Of a stretch of 7,940 bases of DNA, positions 1 through 6,204 are shown one piece after another (the stretch's first letter is position 1; the number at the start of each line of letters is the position of its first letter). The notes below the pieces were generated by a model. That model did no database searches. It was given only the letters and a program-made list of their open reading frames with translations, and was not told where the DNA came from. The stretch lies in NCBI GenBank assembly GCA_947452325.1, contig CANGCZ010000064.1, forward strand, positions 1 to 7,940. Direction: 5' to 3'. The position numbers and the translations under genes are program-made. This DNA comes from Comamonadaceae bacterium (lineage in GTDB: Bacteria; Pseudomonadota; Gammaproteobacteria; Burkholderiales; Burkholderiaceae_C).

Positions 1-646
1 CATGCGCATGCCACCCAAGGACATGTGGGAAATGTATACACAGGTCGGTTTCGGCCAGAAGCCGCAAGTGCCATTTCCCGGCGCTGTCACCGGCAGGTTG
101 CGGCCTTACAAAAGCTGGCGTCCGATGGAGCAAGCCACCATGAGTTATGGCTATGGTTTGTCGACCAGTTTGTTTCAACTCGCGCAGGCCTACAGCATGT
201 TTGCGCGTGACGGCGAAATGGCGCCGGTCAGTCTGCTCAAACGCCAGGACAAGACCGCCGGTGTGCGCGTTATTTCCACCGAACACGCACTTCAGGTGCG
301 CAATATGCTGCACATGGTGACAGGTGCAGGCGGCACTGCACCCAAGGCGCAAACCATGGGTTATTCGGTCGGCGGCAAAACAGGTACGGCGCACAAGCTC
401 GATGGCAAAAGTTACGCCGAGAAAAAATACCGGGGCTTTTTTGTTGGCATGGCGCCCATAGACAACCCCCGCATCGTAGTCGCCGTGATGATCGACGAGC
501 CCAGCAACGGACGCTATTTCGGCGGCGATGTGGCCGCACCGGTGTTCAGCCAGACTGTGCAACAAACTTTGCGCATGCTGGAAGTCCAACCCGACATGGC
601 GGTCAAGCCTCAAGTCGTGGCCAAAGCCGAGGCGGAGTCGTTTTGA
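1..646 (+). CDS. ftsI: Peptidoglycan D,D-transpeptidase FtsI (PBP3), 3' part
   Basis: This is the C-terminal part (214 complete codons from base 2) of the septal class B penicillin-binding protein, which cross-links peptide stems of new septal peptidoglycan in the periplasm. The frame is already open at the window edge, so the ATG at base 2 is an internal methionine and not a start. The third active-site motif, KTGT, is visible at fragment residues 126-129 (bases 377-388) in the context VGGKTGTAHK. It is followed by the usual RGFFVGMAP strand and a DEP segment. The SxxK serine motif and the SxN motif would lie upstream of the window, as would the N-terminal membrane anchor. The stretch MSYGYGLSTSLFQLAQAYS is typical of FtsI/PBP3. 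The TGA stop at 644-646 shares its last base with the murE ATG. The dcw context separates it from the elongation enzyme PBP2. Identity is very likely; nothing can be said about the N-terminal half. Confidence 0.95.
   Translation, partial: MRMPPKDMWEMYTQVGFGQKPQVPFPGAVTGRLRPYKSWRPMEQATMSYGYGLSTSLFQLAQAYSMFARDGEMAPVSLLKRQDKTAGVRVISTEHALQVRNMLHMVTGAGGTAPKAQTMGYSVGGKTGTAHKLDGKSYAEKKYRGFFVGMAPIDNPRIVVAVMIDEPSNGRYFGGDVAAPVFSQTVQQTLRMLEVQPDMAVKPQVVAKAEAESF
634..637 (+). promoter_or_regulatory. Ribosome binding site of murE
   Basis: GGAG lies within GGCGGAG near the end of ftsI, 8 nt before the ATG at 646. It supports the ATG start and places murE initiation inside the terminating ftsI frame. Confidence 0.6.
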
Positions 647-2136
647 TGCAACGCTTGCACACGCCTGTTGAAGCCGCCCGTTGGTTGCGTGCGCGTGTGA
701 CGTCGCAACTCACCTCGGACAGCCGCCGCGTGCAAGCCGGGGACGGATTTTTTGCCTGGGTTGGTCAAACCACTGACGCACGCCAGCATGTGGTGCAGGC
801 CTTGCAACAAGGGGCCAGCGCCTGTTTGGTCGAAGCCAACGGCTTGGAGGTGTTTGAAGCGGTCAATGACCTGGCTTTGCATGATGCACCCATCAGCAGT
901 TATGAAGGTTTGAAAGCTGACAGTGGTGCGATTGCCGATGCGTATTTCGATTCACCCAGCGCCGCACTGCGTGTGCAGGCCATCACTGGCACGAATGGCA
1001 AGACATCCACTGCCTGGTGGCTGGCGCAAGCCTTCAGCCGCCTGGGCCAGCGTTGCGCCGTGGTCGGTACCTTGGGTCTGGGCGAACCTGGGCAGATGCA
1101 CAGCACCGGTTTGACTACACCCGATCCTTTGCAATTGCACACCCAGTTGCGACGCTGGGTCAACGACGGAGTGCAAGTCTGCGCGCTGGAAGCCTCGTCC
1201 ATCGGTTTGGTGGAAAACCGTTTGTCCGGTTGCCACATACACACCGCTATCTTCACCAATTTCACACAAGATCACCTGGATTACCACGGCAGCATGCAGG
1301 CTTATTGGCAAGCCAAACAAAGCCTGTTTGACTGGCCCGGCTTGACAGCCGCTGTGATCAACATAGACGACGACAAAGGCCGTGAACTGGCGCAGCGTTT
1401 ACAGCACTCGGCTTTGAAGTTATGGACCGTGTCCATGCACGGCACAGCCGATATTTGCGCCCGTGATGTAAGGACCACGACCCTAGGCATGACTTTTGAC
1501 GTGTGCGAAGCCGACCAAAGCATCAGCCTGACCGCCGCTTGTTTGGGTGACTTCAATGTGATGAACCTGCTGGGCGTGATCGCTGCTTTGCGTCAAGCCG
1601 GACATTCATTGGCAGATGCGGTGGCTGAGTGCCACCACTTGCAAGCCGTGCCCGGTCGCATGCAGCAACTCGGCAGTGAAGGCATGCCTGCGGTGGTGGT
1701 TGACTATGCGCACACGCCGGATGCGGTGGCCAAGGCTTTGCAGGCATTGCGTCCTTGGGCACACGCGCGCGGCGGGCGCTTGCACTGCGTGCTGGGTTGT
1801 GGCGGCGACCGCGACAGCAGCAAGCGTGCACCCATGGCGCGTTGCGCCGAGGAGTTTGCCGATGTGGTGTGCCTGACCAGCGACAACCCGCGCAGCGAAG
1901 ACCCGCAACACATACTGCAACAGATGTTGCAGGGCTTGCGTCAACCGCAAAGCGCTGTTCAGCAACTCGACCGCGCTTTGGCCATTGCAGAACGCATCAG
2001 CCAGGCCGAACCGAACGACGTGGTGTTGATCGCCGGCAAAGGCCACGAGACTTACCAGGAAGTCAAAGGCCAGAAGCTGCCTTTTTCAGACGCAGACCAT
2101 GCGTTGCTGGCCTTGCAGAGCCGGAGGCAGGCATGA
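646..2136 (+). CDS. murE: UDP-MurNAc-L-Ala-D-Glu:meso-diaminopimelate ligase MurE
   Basis: This cytoplasmic ATP-dependent ligase adds meso-diaminopimelate to UDP-MurNAc-L-Ala-D-Glu, the third stem residue. The product is 496 aa, close to the usual size of about 495. The N-terminal UDP-binding domain carries TSDSR (residues 23-27). The central ATPase domain has the P-loop GTNGKTS at 115-121. The lysine expected to be carbamylated is K224, in YWQAKQS. The C-terminal domain has DNPR at 413-416 and GKGHE at 464-468; DNPR is the known signature for meso-DAP, as opposed to L-lysine, specificity. The ATG at 646 was chosen because it overlaps the ftsI stop as TGATG and has GGAG 8 nt upstream (634-637). 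A TTG at 643 would add only one residue. The stop overlaps the murF start by 4 nt. No key residue is missing. Confidence 0.97.
   Translation: MQRLHTPVEAARWLRARVTSQLTSDSRRVQAGDGFFAWVGQTTDARQHVVQALQQGASACLVEANGLEVFEAVNDLALHDAPISSYEGLKADSGAIADAYFDSPSAALRVQAITGTNGKTSTAWWLAQAFSRLGQRCAVVGTLGLGEPGQMHSTGLTTPDPLQLHTQLRRWVNDGVQVCALEASSIGLVENRLSGCHIHTAIFTNFTQDHLDYHGSMQAYWQAKQSLFDWPGLTAAVINIDDDKGRELAQRLQHSALKLWTVSMHGTADICARDVRTTTLGMTFDVCEADQSISLTAACLGDFNVMNLLGVIAALRQAGHSLADAVAECHHLQAVPGRMQQLGSEGMPAVVVDYAHTPDAVAKALQALRPWAHARGGRLHCVLGCGGDRDSSKRAPMARCAEEFADVVCLTSDNPRSEDPQHILQQMLQGLRQPQSAVQQLDRALAIAERISQAEPNDVVLIAGKGHETYQEVKGQKLPFSDADHALLALQSRRQA
2123..2127 (+). promoter_or_regulatory. Ribosome binding site that fixes the murF start
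   Basis: GGAGG sits 5 nt before the ATG at 2133, inside the last codons of murE. It decides the murF start against the much longer open frame reaching back to about 1755. Confidence 0.75.
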
Positions 2137-3536
2137 ACCTCAGCTTGCAACAGATACAGCGTTGGTTGCCCGGCAGCCGCTTGGTCGGTGACGGCAGCTT
2201 AGAAGTCATTAGGGTGCACACCGACAGCCGCAGCATGCAAGCGCAAGACTTGTTCGTGGCTTTGCAGGGCGAGCGTTTCGATGCGCATGATTTTCTGGCG
2301 CAGTTGCCGGCGCTCGGCGTGCAGGCCGCGATCGCCACCCGTGGTTTGGCGCAAGCCGGTTTGTCCGGTCTTGAGGTAGACGATATATTGCAAGCCCTGC
2401 AAACACTGGCCGGGGCTTGGCGTGCGCAATTCGATTTGACGCTGATAGCCGTGACCGGCAGCAATGGCAAAACCACTGTCACGCAAATGTTGGCTTCCAT
2501 ACTGCATGCTTGGCAAGGCGATGATGCCTTGGCTACCCAGGGTAATTTCAACAACCACATCGGCGTGCCATTGACTCTGCTCAGATTGCGTGCGCATCAC
2601 CGCGTCGCTGTGTTGGAGCTGGGCATGAATCACCCGGGTGAAATCGCACAACTTGCTGCGTGTGCGGCGCCAACCGTGGCACTGGTGAACAACGCCCAGC
2701 GCGAACATCAGGAATTCATGCACAGCGTGCAAGCAGTAGCTGAAGAAAACGGTGCCGTTATACAGGCTTTGTCTGCTGAGGGTACGGCTGTGTTTCCTGC
2801 CACAGACGAACACCATTGGCTGTGGCGTCAATTCGCTGGTGAACGCCGCACCATCGCTTTTGGCAACACCGAGGCACCTGTTTATGTGCGACAAGCCCAA
2901 TGGCTGGGTACACACTGGGAACTCGACTTGCAAACCCCGTCCGGAGGTCTTCAAGCGCGCTTGCATTTACCCGGCCAACACAACGTGCATAACGCCATGG
3001 CGGCAGTCGCCGCCGCACTGGCTGCGGGGGCACCGCTGAGCGCCATTGCACACGGATTGAGGCAGTTCCAACCGGTCACAGGTCGTTCTCAAGTCAGTGT
3101 GTTGCAGCACTTGGGACGCAACATCACTTTGGTGGACGACAGTTACAACGCCAACCCGGATTCGGTGCGAGCTGCCATTGACGTATTGGCGCAGTCAGCC
3201 GCGCCGCGATTGCTGGTGCTGGGCGACATGGGCGAAGTCGGCACCCAAGGCGCAGCCTTTCACGCCGAAGCAGGCGAGTACGCGCAACAACAACACATAG
3301 AGCATGTGCTGACCCTGGGTGAACTCAGCAGTCATACCGCCAGTGCGTGTGCCAGCGCAGTGCATTGCCACAGCATGGGTGAATTGACAGAGCGTGTCAT
3401 GCGCTTGCTGCCGACGGTCAGCAGCGTGCTGGTCAAAGGATCGCGTTTCATGCGAATGGAACAGGTGGTACAGGCATTGCAAGACACAGAACAACAGACA
3501 GTCTCGATGCCACGCAAGGAGGCTTCATGCTGCTGA
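2133..3536 (+). CDS. murF: UDP-MurNAc-tripeptide:D-alanyl-D-alanine ligase MurF
   Basis: MurF is the last cytoplasmic Mur ligase. It joins the D-Ala-D-Ala dipeptide to UDP-MurNAc-tripeptide to give the pentapeptide precursor used by MraY. The product is 467 aa (E. coli MurF is about 452). The N-terminal UDP-substrate domain contains HTDSRSMQAQDLFVAL. The ATPase domain has the P-loop TGSNGKTT at residues 108-115, GMNHPGEI at 164-171 and NNAQREH at 186-192, where E. coli has NAH. The C-terminal domain has DDSYNANPDS from residue 335 and LGDMGEVG. The ATG at 2133 was chosen because the homologous N-terminus begins there, GGAGG ends 5 nt before it, and it overlaps the murE stop as ATGA. The frame stays open for about 380 bases upstream inside murE, but that stretch is arginine-rich and unlike MurF. 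The last 10 bases overlap mraY. Confidence 0.97.
   Translation: MNLSLQQIQRWLPGSRLVGDGSLEVIRVHTDSRSMQAQDLFVALQGERFDAHDFLAQLPALGVQAAIATRGLAQAGLSGLEVDDILQALQTLAGAWRAQFDLTLIAVTGSNGKTTVTQMLASILHAWQGDDALATQGNFNNHIGVPLTLLRLRAHHRVAVLELGMNHPGEIAQLAACAAPTVALVNNAQREHQEFMHSVQAVAEENGAVIQALSAEGTAVFPATDEHHWLWRQFAGERRTIAFGNTEAPVYVRQAQWLGTHWELDLQTPSGGLQARLHLPGQHNVHNAMAAVAAALAAGAPLSAIAHGLRQFQPVTGRSQVSVLQHLGRNITLVDDSYNANPDSVRAAIDVLAQSAAPRLLVLGDMGEVGTQGAAFHAEAGEYAQQQHIEHVLTLGELSSHTASACASAVHCHSMGELTERVMRLLPTVSSVLVKGSRFMRMEQVVQALQDTEQQTVSMPRKEASCC
3516..3522 (+). promoter_or_regulatory. Strong ribosome binding site of mraY with short spacing
   Basis: AAGGAGG lies inside the last codons of murF and is the best Shine-Dalgarno match seen in the window. 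Only four bases (CTTC) separate it from the ATG at 3527, which is on the short side. No other in-frame start nearby fits the MraY N-terminus better. Confidence 0.7.
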
Positions 3537-4705
3537 CCTTGGCCCAGTGGTTGCAATCCATATCGCCGGAGTACGGCTATTTGCGGGTGTTTCAGTATTT
3601 GACATTCCGCGCCGTGATGGCCGCGCTCACCGCGTTGATGATAGGTTTGATGGCCGGTCCGGCCGTCATCCGCAAACTCACTGAATTGAAAATCGGTCAA
3701 CCTATACGCGGCTACGGTGTGGAAGCCCACCTGAGCAAATCAGGCACGCCCACCATGGGCGGTGTATTGATACTGTTGTCGATTGCTTTCTCCACATTGA
3801 TGTGGGTAGATTTGTCCAACCGCTTTGTCTGGATTGTGCTGATCGTCACCATGGGTTTCGGCGCCATTGGCTGGGTGGACGACTGGCGCAAGGTGGTCAA
3901 CAAAGACCCGGAAGGTATGCGTTCGCGAGAAAAATACCTGTGGCAATCGCTCATCGGTTTATTGGCAGCGCTGTACCTGGTCTTTAGCATTTCCGAGGTC
4001 AGCAATTTGCGCGTGCTTGAGTTGTTTTACAGCTGGGTGAGTTCGGGCTTTGATGTGAACCTGCCGCCCAAGGCCGGGTTGCTGTTGCCGTTTTTCAAAG
4101 AAGTCAGTTACCCCTTAGGTGTGTTGGGTTTTGTCGTGTTGACTTATCTGGTGATTGTCGGTTCAAGCAACGCGGTCAATCTGACCGATGGCTTGGACGG
4201 CTTGGCCATCATGCCGGTGGTCATGGTCGGTTCCGCACTGGGTGTGTTTGCCTACGTGGTCGGCAGTTCGGTGTATTCCAAGTATTTGTTTTTCCCGCAC
4301 ATTCCCGGTGCAGGTGAATTGCTGATCTTTTGCGCGGCCATTGCCGGCGCCGGGTTGGCGTTCTTGTGGTTCAACACCCATCCGGCTCAGGTGTTCATGG
4401 GCGACGTTGGAGCCCTGGGTTTGGGCGCGGCGCTGGGCACCATAGCCATCATCGTGCGCCAGGAAATCGTGTTGGCCATCATGGGCGGTATCTTTGTCGC
4501 CGAGGCTTTGTCGGTGATGTTGCAAGTCACGTATTTCAAATACACCAAACGCAAATACGGCGAAGGCAGACGCATTTTGAAGATGGCGCCTTTGCACCAC
4601 CATTTTGAAAAATCCGGCTGGAAAGAAACACAAGTGGTGGTCCGCTTCTGGATCATCACCATGCTGCTGTGTCTGGTCGGCTTATCTACCTTGAAGTTGC
4701 GTTGA
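3527..4705 (+). CDS. mraY: Phospho-N-acetylmuramoyl-pentapeptide transferase MraY
   Basis: MraY is the integral membrane enzyme that transfers phospho-MurNAc-pentapeptide from UDP to undecaprenyl phosphate, giving lipid I on the cytoplasmic face. The product is 392 aa, against 360 in E. coli. The family has ten membrane helices, and many hydrophobic segments are apparent here, the first at about residues 22-46. Motifs in order are GTPTMGG at 73-79, the Asp pair of VDDWRK at D118-D119 (with K122), NLTDGLDG at 218-225, FMGDVG with D293, and PLHHHFE with the His triad at 357-359. D118, D119 and D293 correspond to the known magnesium/catalytic aspartates. Part of the extra length is in the TM4-TM5 periplasmic loop (about 156-187), with more before the His triad. 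The start was chosen from the strong Shine-Dalgarno at 3516-3522 and the hydrophilic-to-TM1 N-terminus normal for the family. It overlaps murF by 10 nt. Confidence 0.97.
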   Translation: MLLTLAQWLQSISPEYGYLRVFQYLTFRAVMAALTALMIGLMAGPAVIRKLTELKIGQPIRGYGVEAHLSKSGTPTMGGVLILLSIAFSTLMWVDLSNRFVWIVLIVTMGFGAIGWVDDWRKVVNKDPEGMRSREKYLWQSLIGLLAALYLVFSISEVSNLRVLELFYSWVSSGFDVNLPPKAGLLLPFFKEVSYPLGVLGFVVLTYLVIVGSSNAVNLTDGLDGLAIMPVVMVGSALGVFAYVVGSSVYSKYLFFPHIPGAGELLIFCAAIAGAGLAFLWFNTHPAQVFMGDVGALGLGAALGTIAIIVRQEIVLAIMGGIFVAEALSVMLQVTYFKYTKRKYGEGRRILKMAPLHHHFEKSGWKETQVVVRFWIITMLLCLVGLSTLKLR

Positions 4706-4707
4706 AC

Positions 4708-6204
4708 ATGAAGTTGCTGCAAGACCAACACATCCTCATCCTAGGCCTGGGCGACTCCGGCTTGGCGATGTCGCGTTGGTGTGTGTTGCAAGGTGCGCGC
4801 GTCACGGTTGTCGATACGCGTGAGCAACCCCCCGCTTTGCAATCCCTGCGCGATGAAAAACTGAATGCAGCGTTTGTGCACGGTGCGTTTGATTCGACGC
4901 TGATTGATGGCAAGGACATTCGGGCTGTGTTCAAAAGCCCGGGACTGTCACCGGCAGAAGTCGCAGGTGTCTGGCAGGCAGCTCAGGCCCAGGGCTTGTG
5001 GTGCGGTACCGAACTGACTTTGTTTGCACACGCGCTGCAAGACCTGAAAAACAGCGAAATCTCTTACCAACCCAAGGTGCTGGCCATCACTGGCACCAAC
5101 GGTAAAACCACTGTGACCCGACTCACTGCATTGTTGCTTGAGCGTGCCGGTATGAAGGTCGCGGTGGCCGGCAATATCGGTCCGACTTTGCTTGATACAT
5201 TGACTCAGCGCTTGAACGATTTACCGCAAGTCTGGGTATTAGAGTTGTCAAGTTTTCAATTGGATGGTGTGATCGACTTTGAAGCCACTGCCGCTTGCGT
5301 GCTCAATCTGACGCAAGACCACTTGGACTGGCACGGTGACATGGCTGCTTACGGCAAAGCCAAAGCCAATATTTTCGGCCAGCAGGCTGTCGGTGTGTTG
5401 CCGCGCCATGATGCCGCCGTCATGGCTTTGTGGCCTGCAGACAGCGGTCGCAAAAAAGAAATACCGCGTGCACGCATTCACTTTGGTACAGACCTGCCTC
5501 AACACCCCGGCGATTTTGGTTTGTCTACGGACAACGGCATGACCTGGCTGGTGCGCGCGCTTCCTTCAGAAGACAGCGGCGGCAAGCGCGGCCGGGCAGT
5601 GGAAGAAGAATTGCAAATTCAACGTTTGATGCCGGCCGATGCATTGCGTATACGCGGTCAGCACAACGCTTTGAATGCATTGGCGGCATTGGCCTTGGCA
5701 GGCACTTGCAATGCCAATCTGGCGCAGATGTTGCACGGCTTGCGCGAATACACCGGCGAGCCGCACCGCTTGTCCTCTGTGGCGGTGCTCAATGACATCG
5801 AATACTTTGACGACAGCAAAGGCACCAATGTGGGTGCCACTGTCGCCGCAGTCAATAGCTTGGGTGCTGAACGCAAGCTGGTCGTGATTCTGGGCGGCGA
5901 CGGCAAAGACCAAGACTTCAGTCCGCTGGGTGACCCGCTCAAGCGCCATGCGCGCGCCGTGGTGCTGATAGGCCGGGATGCGCTCTTGCTGGCAGATGCT
6001 TTGAAAGCTTACGGGCTTCACACGCAGTACGCCCACCACATGGCAGAAGCAGTGGAATTGGCTGCACAAGCGGCCCACACCGGTGACGCGGTGCTGCTGT
6101 CACCGGCTTGCGCCAGCCTGGACATGTACGCCAATTACATGGCCCGGGCCCAAGCTTTTGTACAAGCTGTGCAGGAACTGGCCATGCTGGAAGGCCAAGC
6201 ATGA
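4708..6204 (+). CDS. murD: UDP-MurNAc-L-alanine:D-glutamate ligase MurD
   Basis: MurD is the cytoplasmic ligase that adds D-glutamate to UDP-MurNAc-L-Ala, the step before MurE. The product is 498 aa, clearly longer than the 438 aa E. coli enzyme. The N-terminal Rossmann-like domain begins KLLQDQHILILGLGDSGLA. The P-loop GTNGKTT is at residues 129-135. NLTQDHLDWHGD follows, then YGKAKANIF, where K219 is the likely carbamylated lysine. The C-terminal domain shows RIRGQHNALNALAA, FDDSKGTNVGAT, GGDGKDQDFSPL and LLSPACASLDMYANY. Extra length includes a hydrophilic loop at about 286-301 and a longer linker before the P-loop. The ATG at 4708, 2 nt after the mraY stop, was chosen because it opens the Rossmann motif. 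A GTG at 4669 would add 13 residues encoded within mraY. No good Shine-Dalgarno is seen. The stop overlaps ftsW as ATGA. Confidence 0.96.
   Translation: MKLLQDQHILILGLGDSGLAMSRWCVLQGARVTVVDTREQPPALQSLRDEKLNAAFVHGAFDSTLIDGKDIRAVFKSPGLSPAEVAGVWQAAQAQGLWCGTELTLFAHALQDLKNSEISYQPKVLAITGTNGKTTVTRLTALLLERAGMKVAVAGNIGPTLLDTLTQRLNDLPQVWVLELSSFQLDGVIDFEATAACVLNLTQDHLDWHGDMAAYGKAKANIFGQQAVGVLPRHDAAVMALWPADSGRKKEIPRARIHFGTDLPQHPGDFGLSTDNGMTWLVRALPSEDSGGKRGRAVEEELQIQRLMPADALRIRGQHNALNALAALALAGTCNANLAQMLHGLREYTGEPHRLSSVAVLNDIEYFDDSKGTNVGATVAAVNSLGAERKLVVILGGDGKDQDFSPLGDPLKRHARAVVLIGRDALLLADALKAYGLHTQYAHHMAEAVELAAQAAHTGDAVLLSPACASLDMYANYMARAQAFVQAVQELAMLEGQA
6189..6194 (+). promoter_or_regulatory. Ribosome binding site that fixes the ftsW start
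   Basis: GGAAGG lies 6 nt before the ATG at 6201, within the last codons of murD. It favours 6201 over in-frame upstream alternatives such as the TTG at 6108. Confidence 0.6.

Noticed and set aside
1..646. Whether the first frame could be a complete short gene starting at base 2
   Set aside because: The protein starts mid-domain and lacks the SxxK and SxN motifs and membrane anchor, so it is a window-truncated ftsI, not a small gene or pseudogene.
1342..1370. TTGACA hexamer as a possible internal promoter -35 in murE
   Set aside because: No acceptable -10 element follows at 16-18 nt. Other TTGACA matches near 3384 and 7194 also lack a -10 box.
2199..2966. Minus-strand open frame of 255 codons opposite murF
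   Set aside because: It lies entirely within conserved murF sequence, has no recognisable domain, and fits the antisense shadow expected from GC-rich codon bias.
4163..4633. Minus-strand open frame of 156 codons opposite mraY
   Set aside because: It is His/Gln/Asp-rich, which is what antisense reading of membrane-protein codons gives. It overlaps the catalytic region of MraY.
5566..6078. Minus-strand open frame of 170 codons opposite murD
   Set aside because: It is fully covered by conserved MurD coding sequence, has a His/Gln/Arg-rich composition typical of antisense shadows, and shows no recognisable family.
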